The notes below the pieces were generated by a model. That model searched no databases, was not told the DNA's origin, and worked only from the letters and a program-made list of their open reading frames with translations. From Lachnospiraceae bacterium (lineage in GTDB: Bacteria > Bacillota > Clostridia > Lachnospirales > Lachnospiraceae), in assembly GCA_910574965.1 (NCBI GenBank), contig CAJTDB010000006.1, positions 62,001 to 126,000 on the forward strand: DNA of 64,000 nucleotides. The letters run 5' to 3'. A program made the translations under genes and the position numbers. Below are positions 1-8,256 of the stretch, in pieces (within the stretch, counting starts at the first letter, position 1; every line of letters starts with the position of its first letter).

Positions 1-3000
1 CAGCAGTTTCTGAACGATAGGCTGGAGAACAACGTGGAGTATGAGGTTCGTGTACAGTCTCTGAACGGAGAGTGGAAAAGCGGATTTTCCGAAAGCGTAA
101 CCGTAATTCCGAAAGTGGATAAAAAGCCGGCTGCTCCAGAAAGCATCAAGATAACAGGCGGGTACCGCTGCCTGGATGTGCGCTGGAAGAAGATGAAAGA
201 TACAGACAGCTATCGTCTGTTCTACAGAGAAAAGGGCAGCGAGCACTTTGAAGAGATCAATAACATCACAGGCAGTTATTGTCAGGTTACGGGGCTGAAG
301 GATGACACGGTTTATGAAGTGTATCTGACCGGAGTGAATGAGCTGGGCGAAGGACCGGCTTCTAATATTGCAGAAGGCAGAACGATCAGCGGACTGATTC
401 CGGCCAAACTGCCGGAGTATAAGCTGATTAATACCTCTAATGGAGAAGGAAAGCTGAGTGCTCATATTGTATCGGCAGTGATCGGCGGCGGGAATGTTTC
501 CATGGTGGACAGTCCTCTGGATAAAGAGGAAGGCAGTGCACTTGGCGCTTTTGACAACCGCTATGCTTCTTACATAGACAGAAAAGACTGGGATTACGGT
601 GCGGCTTATCCGGCGGAAGGAAAAGGCGTGACCGTGCAGTTGGATGATACTTATGAGATTGGTATGATTACACTTGCACAGCCTATGGATGAGGGTGAAC
701 TGACTCGTGCCTATGTAATGTACTGGGATGAAAACGGAAAGAAACAGGTAGTTCAGGGGATAACGGTATCCCGGAAACGAAGCAATAACAGAAACTATTA
801 TCTAATCAAATTTCCGGAAGCAGTGAAGACTTCCAAGCTGCAGCTTGGAGTCGGTCAGACTTATGGTTATTATCAGGTAGCCATTTCCGAGATTCGCTTC
901 CACCTATACGACAGTCTGGAGCAGGATATTCTCGGTCTATTTGCAGATGATCTGTTTATCACGCTGCGGGACGGCGTGAATCAGAAGACTTTGGATGAAC
1001 TTCAGAAGCGTCTGGATACACCGGATCCGGCAAGCGGGGAGTATCATCCGGAGCGGGATGCCCTGCAGGAAGAGCTGGATGCGGCAAAGGCTATTCTGGC
1101 TACAGAAGGACTTGGTGATGTGATCCAGGTGAATCCGAATATAAATGCGCAGAAGGACAGACAGATTTCCTTAGGCGGCCTGATGGGCCGTCAGCCTCTG
1201 GGTGTTACGGCAGCAGCAGGAGACCGCCTGGTAGTTTATGTGGGAAATCCCGGCATGAAATCCGGTGCGAAGGCGAATGTGAACCTCGTATTTACCCAGC
1301 AGCATGCAGAATCCGATGGCCTGTCCAGAACAGTAGGGCTGAAGATCGGAAGAAATGAGATTACGGTTCCCCAATTTTTCAGCATGTCTAAGGAGAGGGG
1401 AGGTCCGATCTATATTCAGTACCTGGGAAATAATCCTGAGGACCAGTACGCGGTTCGCGTCAGCGGCGGGAATACATTCCCGATTCTGAATGTGTATCGG
1501 GTATCGGACGCAGAACGGGAAGCACGCATCCAAAAATATGCAGAAGAGTTAAAGAATTATACCGCAAAGCTTGAAGAGACTCATAGAGCCGATCATGAGT
1601 CCGGCGGGAATGAAAATTCGAACTTCCCGTATGATTCAAAGACCTGTATTTTGAATACCACGGATATTGTAACGGACTACATGATGCTTTCGGTTCCGGC
1701 CAGCCAGATCCAGGCAGGGCTTGGAGAGGATGCTGTCGGCAGACTGTCCGCTTCCGTTAAGGCTATGGACCAGATGATGCTTCTGTTCTATGAACATAAA
1801 GGACTGACAAACACCTTCGCAGAAGGAACGCCGAATGAGATCATAGAGAAAAATCATTTGCCGTATCAGTGTCTGAACATCCGCTATATGACCATGTTTG
1901 ACGGTGCCTTTATGTATGCGTCCGGAGACCACGTCGGTATTGAGTGGGGTTCGGTTCCGGGGCTGATAGGAAGCGTACCGGTGCAGGCAGAGGACAATGG
2001 AAAATATATCAGCGGCCGGTATTTCGGCTGGGGTATTGCCCATGAGATTGGACACCAGATTAACCAGGGCGCCTATGCACATGCGGAAGTAACAAATAAT
2101 TATTTCTCCATATTGGCCCAGGCGCATGACAGCAATGATACGGTACGTTTCAAATATCCGGAAGTCTTTAAAAAGGTGACCTCCGGAACGACTGGATATG
2201 CAGGAAATGTCTTTACACAGCTTGGCATGTACTGGCAGCTTCATCTTGCTTATGATGAAGATTATAATTATAAAATGTATGGAAACTGGCAGGAGATGCA
2301 GGAACATCTGTTCTTTGCACGGGTGGATCGGTACGCAAGAGACGCGGCATCGGCGCCTGCTCCGAAAGGAATTAAACTGGATCTGACAGGCGGCCGGGAT
2401 CAGAACCTGATGCGGCTGGCCAGTGCGGCTGCAGAGCGTAATCTGCTTGCATTTTTTGAAAGATGGGGCATGGTTCCGGACAGCACCACCCGTTCCTATG
2501 CAGGGCAGTTCGAGGAAGAAAAACGGGCTGTTTATTATGCAGATGATACGGCGAAGGTGTACCGGATGGAGCACTCCGGCGGAGATTCCAAGCCGGCGAA
2601 ACCTACAGCAAAGGTAGAAACTACCGCTTTGGGAACTGTGACCTTTACCATAACTTCTTCGTCTCCGGAAACGATACAGGGCTATGAGATTACCAGAGTC
2701 TTTACCGAGTGGGGAGAGGAGAGACGGGAGATCGCAGGATTTACCCAGGACGGCACTTTTACGGATCAGCCGGCCTTTGCGGCAGGGCATGTGATTGCTT
2801 ATGAGATCAGGGCCGTAGACAAGTGGCTGAATTATTCCGAAGCGGATAAAGTGGCTCCGGTGAAGATCACGGGAAGCGGTGTCCTTGACAAGAGCAGTTG
2901 GACGGTGGAGACGAATATGAGCTCCGAAGACGACAAGGAAAATGATGAAGCCATAAACGACAATGAGTACCTTCCTTGTGAGACAGTCATTGAATCTGCT

Positions 3001-3819
3001 ATAATAAGAGCAGCTAATAAAGATTATAATGATGATTATACAGGAAGTGTTTCCGGAGAAGATCCGTATATTCTTCTGAAACTCAACCGGGTGGAAGGCG
3101 TGGCAGCCATCAGCTATGACTGTGCTTCTGACGTCCGCGGCGGGCGTATGACCAATTATCGGATTGAGATCAGTACGGACGGAGAGACTTATAAGGAAGT
3201 AGATAAGGGAACGTGGGAATTTGCTCAGGGCGAACAAAGAGCCAGAGTGGATTTTGCAGATGAAAGCGGTCAGCTCCTTACCTATGATACGGCATTTGTG
3301 AAACTGACGGCTGTCGGTCAGGCAGGAAAAGCAATTTCTGTTACAGAGATTGATCTGTATGGTCCGTCCGGCGACAATGTGGAAATTTCTGCCGATGGAA
3401 TCGGTATTCTGTCAGATGATTATTATTATGATAATACAGATCAGACGAAAAAGATTCCGAAAGGCTCCATTGTGTTCACAGGAGCATACAAAGGAAATCC
3501 TGCTTATAACGTGGTTGCGCTCTATGACCAGAATGGAAGTATTGTAGGCGGAACAGACAGCAGCGGAACGCTGACCGCTCATCAGATCATCCTTATGAAT
3601 CCGCCCAAGGACGGGCAGGATATCGGAGATGTGTCAGACGGAAAATGGATTTACTGGTTTGAGCCGGGAGAAGCCGTAACAGAAGATTCTCTTCCGGAAA
3701 AAGTAAGAACAGAACTTTATCGGGTAGACAATGCGCTGACGAATGAAGGGCAGAGACTGGTGAGCGATACCATATTTGTGGAAGTTCCCCAGAAGCTTCC
3801 GCCTCTGAAGTTTGAATAA
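1..3819 (+). CDS. Secreted M60-family (enhancin-like) metallopeptidase, 5' end outside window
   Basis: The frame is open from base 1, so the start, signal peptide and N-terminus lie upstream; 1272 residues are visible. The order is fibronectin type III-like segments (about the first 125 residues), a discoidin/F5-8C-like segment near bases 540-900, the M60 catalytic domain, then a further Fn3-like and a discoidin-like segment near bases 2600-3360. The zinc site HEIGH is at bases 2041-2055, with the third ligand Glu ten residues after the second His, matching the M60 pattern HExxHx(8,28)E. Known M60 enzymes of gut bacteria cleave O-glycosylated mucins, and the flanking Fn3 and discoidin modules fit an extracellular glycoprotein-directed enzyme. 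Mucin as substrate is inferred from the family. Bases 3824-3830 carry the ribosome site of the next gene, so the two are probably co-transcribed. Confidence 0.88.
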   Translation, partial: QQFLNDRLENNVEYEVRVQSLNGEWKSGFSESVTVIPKVDKKPAAPESIKITGGYRCLDVRWKKMKDTDSYRLFYREKGSEHFEEINNITGSYCQVTGLKDDTVYEVYLTGVNELGEGPASNIAEGRTISGLIPAKLPEYKLINTSNGEGKLSAHIVSAVIGGGNVSMVDSPLDKEEGSALGAFDNRYASYIDRKDWDYGAAYPAEGKGVTVQLDDTYEIGMITLAQPMDEGELTRAYVMYWDENGKKQVVQGITVSRKRSNNRNYYLIKFPEAVKTSKLQLGVGQTYGYYQVAISEIRFHLYDSLEQDILGLFADDLFITLRDGVNQKTLDELQKRLDTPDPASGEYHPERDALQEELDAAKAILATEGLGDVIQVNPNINAQKDRQISLGGLMGRQPLGVTAAAGDRLVVYVGNPGMKSGAKANVNLVFTQQHAESDGLSRTVGLKIGRNEITVPQFFSMSKERGGPIYIQYLGNNPEDQYAVRVSGGNTFPILNVYRVSDAEREARIQKYAEELKNYTAKLEETHRADHESGGNENSNFPYDSKTCILNTTDIVTDYMMLSVPASQIQAGLGEDAVGRLSASVKAMDQMMLLFYEHKGLTNTFAEGTPNEIIEKNHLPYQCLNIRYMTMFDGAFMYASGDHVGIEWGSVPGLIGSVPVQAEDNGKYISGRYFGWGIAHEIGHQINQGAYAHAEVTNNYFSILAQAHDSNDTVRFKYPEVFKKVTSGTTGYAGNVFTQLGMYWQLHLAYDEDYNYKMYGNWQEMQEHLFFARVDRYARDAASAPAPKGIKLDLTGGRDQNLMRLASAAAERNLLAFFERWGMVPDSTTRSYAGQFEEEKRAVYYADDTAKVYRMEHSGGDSKPAKPTAKVETTALGTVTFTITSSSPETIQGYEITRVFTEWGEERREIAGFTQDGTFTDQPAFAAGHVIAYEIRAVDKWLNYSEADKVAPVKITGSGVLDKSSWTVETNMSSEDDKENDEAINDNEYLPCETVIESAIIRAANKDYNDDYTGSVSGEDPYILLKLNRVEGVAAISYDCASDVRGGRMTNYRIEISTDGETYKEVDKGTWEFAQGEQRARVDFADESGQLLTYDTAFVKLTAVGQAGKAISVTEIDLYGPSGDNVEISADGIGILSDDYYYDNTDQTKKIPKGSIVFTGAYKGNPAYNVVALYDQNGSIVGGTDSSGTLTAHQIILMNPPKDGQDIGDVSDGKWIYWFEPGEAVTEDSLPEKVRTELYRVDNALTNEGQRLVSDTIFVEVPQKLPPLKFE

Positions 3820-3839
3820 TAACCAAAGGAGAAAAATGG

Positions 3840-4883
3840 ATGAAGAGATGGATTCGCAGAACGGGTCTTCCCATACTCTGTTTTCTCCTCTGGGGTATCC
3901 ATGCAGAGGCTTCCTCGCAGGATATTATTTTGAAAGCAGAGGAAAATAAAGTTACAGTTACTATGGGTGCCTCGAAGGAGGACCTGGTTTCCATGCAGCT
4001 TTCTCTGGAAGTCAAAGTGACAGAAGGAGATGCAAATACAAAGGTTTCTTTTGAATTTGACGAAGGACTTCCCGGCAGCGTCAGGCAGTACCGCTATGAC
4101 CGAAATACTGGGATTCTGAATCTCTATGTATCCGGCAATGCAGGACAAAAGCTTTCCGGCGAAGAATACAGTCTGGGAAAAGTGATACTCAAAGCAGGAG
4201 AAGGAGCTGCTTCTGCTACGGTGAGTGTAAAGCAGAACAGTCTGCAGTTTGTAAATGATGCTTATGACCTGTATCGGGTGGGGCAGATCAATGCCACACC
4301 GGAACAGAAAGTAACCGACGGAGAGGCCCAAACAGATGTTCTGCCGCCGGATCCGGGGGAAGATGAGGATGAGAACGAATCTTCCGGCGGAAGCGGAGGC
4401 GGCGGCAGTTCCGGCGGAAGCGGCAGTTCCGGCGGAAGTTCCGCTCCGCCTGCTGCGAATGCAGATTCAGGTCCTGCGCCTGTTGTACGGGTGAAACCCG
4501 GCAGAGGTGTGGGGATCCGGACCAACGGAAGTTATACGGCATCTGCAGAGGATCCTGAGGATACTTCAGACGATACACAGGAAGAAGAACCAGACGAGGA
4601 GACAGAGAAAGAGGAGGATTCCGGCGCGGAAGAGGAGCAGCCGGATGCTTCCTGGTCTGTACCGGAGGAGCCGTCAGATGCATCGTCTGGACGCATGAAT
4701 CTGTTCCTGCTGCTGGGCCTTACAGCAGCACTGGCTGCGGCGGGCATCGTGATCTTTTTGATGGTGCAGGAGTACGACCGGAGAAAGAGAAAAACGAGGA
4801 ACAGAAGAAGACAGCAGACAGGACAGGCAGAAAAGCTGTCCCATGAAAAAAAGAAAAAGAAAACACACAAGGACCGGCCCTAA
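3840..4883 (+). CDS. Membrane-anchored surface protein with cohesin-like domain
   Basis: A 347-residue protein with an N-terminal signal peptide (about residues 1-25), a beta-rich domain (about 26-155) resembling cohesin or carbohydrate-binding folds (conserved-looking FEFD and YRYDRNTG-type strands), a Gly/Ser-rich linker and an acidic Glu/Asp stretch. A single membrane helix (about residues 282-305) and a very basic cytoplasmic tail follow. No LPXTG motif is visible, so anchoring is by the membrane helix. It lies 20 bases after the M60 gene with a good AAAGGAG site, suggesting a surface partner or scaffold for that peptidase. The cohesin assignment is by pattern only; a simple adhesion or stalk protein is the alternative. 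Confidence 0.6.
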   Translation: MKRWIRRTGLPILCFLLWGIHAEASSQDIILKAEENKVTVTMGASKEDLVSMQLSLEVKVTEGDANTKVSFEFDEGLPGSVRQYRYDRNTGILNLYVSGNAGQKLSGEEYSLGKVILKAGEGAASATVSVKQNSLQFVNDAYDLYRVGQINATPEQKVTDGEAQTDVLPPDPGEDEDENESSGGSGGGGSSGGSGSSGGSSAPPAANADSGPAPVVRVKPGRGVGIRTNGSYTASAEDPEDTSDDTQEEEPDEETEKEEDSGAEEEQPDASWSVPEEPSDASSGRMNLFLLLGLTAALAAAGIVIFLMVQEYDRRKRKTRNRRRQQTGQAEKLSHEKKKKKTHKDRP

Positions 4884-4928
4884 AGGGCTGGCCTTTGTGC
4901 TGTGAGGAAGTTATGGTACCTTCCTTTT
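4868..4928 (+). terminator. Imperfect terminator-like hairpins after the M60 operon
   Basis: A GC-rich imperfect hairpin (GGCCC/GGGCT arms) spans the stop codon of the cohesin-like gene. A second small hairpin, AGGAAG/CTTCCT, follows at 4905-4925 with a short T run. Neither is a textbook intrinsic terminator. Confidence 0.35.
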
Positions 4929-5243
4929 GCTGCAGATGAAGGGGTAATGATTGGCAGATAACAGCCATGTTTACAAAAAGTGCGCAGATGGAAATGATTT
5001 TTGCTGGAAAAGGAAATCGGAAAATGATATCATTTTTTAAATTGATGAAACTTTTTTGGAAGTTGTAGTGTCTAATCAGTAAAAGAGAAATGAGGTGCAA
5101 AGGTTTGATGAAATGTTGTAAAACAAAAACAATAAAAAAGAAATAAATTGTCATATTTTAGTAATATATATGATGCTATTTGGATGCATGGGAATTTTAT
5201 AATTACAACAAGACGATGAGAGAGACGAAGAAGGTATCGATAC
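4884..5243. other. Gene-free 360-bp stretch upstream of the MBOAT gene
   Basis: No plausible reading frame. The second half is strongly AT-rich. Apart from the hairpin at its start and a promoter-like pair near 5148-5174, nothing recognisable is seen. Confidence 0.5.
5148..5174 (+). promoter_or_regulatory. Candidate sigma-A promoter for MBOAT/SGNH genes
   Basis: TTGTCA (-35) and TATGAT (-10) are separated by 15 bases, shorter than ideal, within AT-rich DNA about 70 bases before the MBOAT start. Confidence 0.3.
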
Positions 5244-6650
5244 ATGGTTTTCAGCAGTTTTACTTTTCTTTTTTATTTTCTGCCTGCATTTCTGCTGGTT
5301 TATTTTCTGGCTCCGGCATTTATGAAAAATGCAGTGATCTTTGCGGCGAGTCTGATCTTTTACTACTATGGTGTGAGGGAACATCCCTTCTACCTGGTGC
5401 TGATGTTTCTGTCCATAGGAGTAAACTATGCAGCGGCCTGCCGGATGATGCGGTGCAGAGGAAAAAGAGGAAAGACCGTGTGTCTGGCAGTCGGGATGAC
5501 ATGGAACATCGGCTGTCTGTTCGTGTTTAAATATCTGGATTTTCTAAGCAGAAATGTAAATCTGCTCTTTGAAAGGACCGGACTCTCGGCAAGACTTCCT
5601 TATGCAGATCTGGTTCTGCCCATTGGCATCAGCTTTTATACGTTTCAGATCAGCTCTTATTTGATAGACGTGTACCGGAAGAAGGTTCCGGCGGAGCGTT
5701 CCTTTCTGACGCTGGGAACATATCTGTGTATGTTTCCCCAACTGATTGCAGGGCCTATCGTAACCTACAGCCAGGTGAGAAGCCAGATGAAGGAACGGGT
5801 GCATTCTTTTCGGAATGTGGAAGAAGGGCTTCGGGAATTCACCATCGGACTGTCGCTCAAAGTGCTCATTGCCAATCGGGTGGGGAATCTGTGGACCCAG
5901 GTGGGTTCTATAGGATATGAGAGTATTTCCTGTCCTCTGGCCTGGCTTTCGATCGCTGCCTATACATTCCAGATTTATTTTGACTTTTATGGTTATTCTT
6001 TGATGGCAAAAGGACTTGGACAGATGATGGGATTTGAATTTCCGGATAATTTTCAAAACCCTTATCTGTCCCGAACGATGACGGAGTTCTGGCGGCGGTG
6101 GCATATGACACTGGGTGGCTGGTTCCGGGAATATGTCTATATTCCCCTTGGAGGCAATCGAAGATTTCTATACCGGAATCTTTTCGTTGTATGGATGCTC
6201 ACGGGCTTATGGCACGGAGCAAACTGGAACTTTGTTTTGTGGGGACTGTCGCTCTTTGTGCTGCTGGCTCTGGAACGGCTGGGATTAAAAGCGGTGCTGG
6301 AGAAGTTTCCGGTTTTCGGGCATCTGTATATGTTCCTTGTGATCCCTCTGTCCTGGCTGCTGTTCGCAGTGACGGACCTTTCACAGTTTGTGATTTATTT
6401 GGGACGCCTATTTCCTTTTGCAGCGGCAACGGGGGAGGCCGTATTCCGAGGAGATTTTGTAAAATACGGAAGTGCTTATTTCTGGCCTATGGCAGCGGCG
6501 CTTCTGTGCTGTACGGGCCTTCCAAGAAAGCTGTATGAGGCGAAAAAATATTCCTACGCGGCGACATTTGGGCTAGTCCTTTTATTTTGGTCTTGTGTAT
6601 ACTGCATGTATCTGGGACTGGATGATCCGTTTTTGTACTATCAGTTTTAA
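5244..6650 (+). CDS. MBOAT family membrane O-acyltransferase (AlgI/DltB-like)
   Basis: A 468-residue polytopic membrane protein of the usual length for AlgI/PatA/DltB-type MBOAT enzymes. The MBOAT signature is intact: the segment TGLWHGANWNF contains the catalytic His at about residue 324, preceded by the typical YFDFYGYS and FWRRWHMTL motifs. Such proteins pass acyl (usually acetyl) groups across the membrane onto cell-wall or exported glycans. The gene is followed within 20 bases by an SGNH hydrolase-type gene, the usual export-acetylation pairing (compare AlgI with AlgJ/AlgX, PatA with PatB). The glycan acceptor cannot be told. Start ATG chosen with an AGAAGG ribosome site nine bases upstream. 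Confidence 0.88.
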   Translation: MVFSSFTFLFYFLPAFLLVYFLAPAFMKNAVIFAASLIFYYYGVREHPFYLVLMFLSIGVNYAAACRMMRCRGKRGKTVCLAVGMTWNIGCLFVFKYLDFLSRNVNLLFERTGLSARLPYADLVLPIGISFYTFQISSYLIDVYRKKVPAERSFLTLGTYLCMFPQLIAGPIVTYSQVRSQMKERVHSFRNVEEGLREFTIGLSLKVLIANRVGNLWTQVGSIGYESISCPLAWLSIAAYTFQIYFDFYGYSLMAKGLGQMMGFEFPDNFQNPYLSRTMTEFWRRWHMTLGGWFREYVYIPLGGNRRFLYRNLFVVWMLTGLWHGANWNFVLWGLSLFVLLALERLGLKAVLEKFPVFGHLYMFLVIPLSWLLFAVTDLSQFVIYLGRLFPFAAATGEAVFRGDFVKYGSAYFWPMAAALLCCTGLPRKLYEAKKYSYAATFGLVLLFWSCVYCMYLGLDDPFLYYQF

Positions 6651-6669
6651 ACGAAAGAGGAAATTGAAG

Positions 6670-7518
6670 ATGAAGAGAAGAAAGAAAAGAAATCATTCCT
6701 ATATATTGTCACTTTTGGCCAGTATGATTCTGGTGGCATCTGCATGGGCTTCCGGGATTTTACAGAAAGGGGAACACGGAATTGCCCTGTATTTTCCAAG
6801 GTCCATTGATGCGGTGTATGCGGAAGCAGACCATACAGAAGAGGAGGTTCTGTTGGAGGAACCCAAGGTGCCTGAAGCTCCGGCACCAGCGGATCATACG
6901 GAGCCTGCAGAAGAACCGGAACCGGACGGGGAGCCGAAAATGTACGAGGCGGATACTTCTTATTTTGATGATGCTCTTTTTATCGGGGATTCCCGTACGG
7001 TAGGACTGCATGAATACGGAAACTTAGGAAATGCGGTCGTGGTAGCGGATTCCGGCATGAACGTCTACAAGATCTTTGAAAAGGAATTTGATACGGCATC
7101 CGGAGAGAAACAGCTTCTGGAAACCATATTATCCGAACGTCAGTTTGGAAAGATTTATATCATGCTTGGAATTAATGAACTGGGATATGACTTTGACCGC
7201 ACCGTGGCAAGGTATACAGAGCTGGTGGAACGGATTCGTGACATGCAGCCGGATGCGCGGATTTTTCTGGAAGCGAATCTTCATATTACGGAAAAAAAAT
7301 CAGCGTCTTCGTCTGTTTATACCAATGAAAATATCAACCGGTTTAATGAGGCAGTGGCGCAGATGGCAGATAATCGGACGATTTTTTATCTGGATGTCAA
7401 TGAGCTTTTTGATGATGAAAATGGAGCTCTGGCACAAATGTATACCATGGATAATGCCCATGTACTGGGAAAATATTATTCGGACTGGGTGGACTGGATC
7501 TTAAGACATGCCAGATAA
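6670..7518 (+). CDS. SGNH/GDSL-type extracytoplasmic esterase or acetyltransferase
   Basis: A 282-residue protein. A basic N-terminus and one hydrophobic segment (about residues 10-32) act as signal anchor, followed by an acidic, proline-rich linker and an SGNH domain from about residue 98. The nucleophile block FIGDSRTVG places Ser at about 108, and the C-terminal DNAH supplies Asp and His at about 261 and 264. With the upstream MBOAT protein it probably completes transfer of acetyl groups to an exported polymer. The ATG at 6670 is preferred over an in-frame start at 6595 because the latter overlaps the MBOAT gene and lacks a ribosome site, whereas AAAGAGGA lies just before 6670. The 3' end overlaps the convergent isochorismatase gene by 43 bases. 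Confidence 0.82.
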   Translation: MKRRKKRNHSYILSLLASMILVASAWASGILQKGEHGIALYFPRSIDAVYAEADHTEEEVLLEEPKVPEAPAPADHTEPAEEPEPDGEPKMYEADTSYFDDALFIGDSRTVGLHEYGNLGNAVVVADSGMNVYKIFEKEFDTASGEKQLLETILSERQFGKIYIMLGINELGYDFDRTVARYTELVERIRDMQPDARIFLEANLHITEKKSASSSVYTNENINRFNEAVAQMADNRTIFYLDVNELFDDENGALAQMYTMDNAHVLGKYYSDWVDWILRHAR

Positions 7519-8063
7519 TCCCCGGCGGTCATGACCAGTGTATGGACTGGAGCGTACCGCCGCATGAGCCGGCAAAGAAGCGCTTCGTATTCCGGTTCCT
7601 GTCCGGCGGCAGCATCGGACAGATAGACTACCTGTATGCCGGCATCTACAAGTCCGGCGGCAGTGAATAAGACGCAGCATTCAGCGACGACGCCGGAGAG
7701 CAGTACCCGGCGATATTCTTTCAGTTTTTCCATGAGAGCGGGAACCGAGCAGGCGGAGTAGGTGGACTTTTCATAACAGGGCCATCGGTCCAGAAAGGGC
7801 TGGAGAGGGGAAAGGATCTGTCCGAACTCTCTGCGGCTGCTGATGGAACTTGTCTTTTCATTGTAAAGCTTCCATTGGCCTTTAGGATGCCGGAAGGGGA
7901 CGTGACGTGTGAAGGCTGCATCATAACGGTTCCCGCAGGCAGGAGACTGCAGAAGCATCTGTATCCGGTCAAGTGCCTGGGGCATGGAAGGGCATTCCCA
8001 GGGCTGTCCTGGAAAATATACATTCTGCATGTCTACAACCAGCAGCAGATCTTTTTCTTTCAT
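7476..8063 (-). CDS. Isochorismatase-family cysteine hydrolase
   Basis: A 195-residue cysteine hydrolase of the isochorismatase/nicotinamidase fold. It starts with the usual LLLVVDMQNVYF strand (catalytic Asp), has a Lys in the YEKSTYSAC segment and the nucleophile Cys within GVVAECCVLFTA. Family members hydrolyse isochorismate, nicotinamide or other amides; nothing here identifies the substrate. The start at 8063 is supported by a GGGGAGG site on the minus strand and places the core strand at the N-terminus; the longer frame to 8171 adds an unconserved extension. It is transcribed against the SGNH gene, and the two coding regions overlap tail to tail. Confidence 0.82.
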   Translation of the reverse strand: MKEKDLLLVVDMQNVYFPGQPWECPSMPQALDRIQMLLQSPACGNRYDAAFTRHVPFRHPKGQWKLYNEKTSSISSRREFGQILSPLQPFLDRWPCYEKSTYSACSVPALMEKLKEYRRVLLSGVVAECCVLFTAAGLVDAGIQVVYLSDAAAGQEPEYEALLCRLMRRYAPVHTLVMTAGDYLACLKIQSTQSE

Positions 8064-8159
8064 AAAGATGAAACCTCCCCTATGTTCGCTTGAGTGATAG
8101 TATGGGAGGTTTTCTGCAGCTTTATGCGCGAAAGAGCCATCCGGTGCTGCAGGTTTCCG

Positions 8160-8189
8160 TTGACGGTGCATCTGGTCGGAACGTATAAT
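8160..8189 (+). promoter_or_regulatory. Sigma-A-type promoter of the VanW-domain gene
   Basis: TTGACG (-35) and a perfect TATAAT (-10) with an 18-base spacer, about 70 bases before the VanW-domain start codon and inside the divergent intergenic space. Confidence 0.6.
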
Positions 8190-8256
8190 GAGAGTGCGGC
8201 TTTTGGCTTTGTGTCCGGAGCCGCAGAGGCAGACGTTTTTGGGAGGATGTGAGACG

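Noticed and set aside
1636-3237. 533-codon open frame on the minus strand
   Set aside because: It lies wholly inside the M60 peptidase gene, has no ribosome site, and its translation is rich in Arg, His, Ile and Cys as expected of an antisense shadow.
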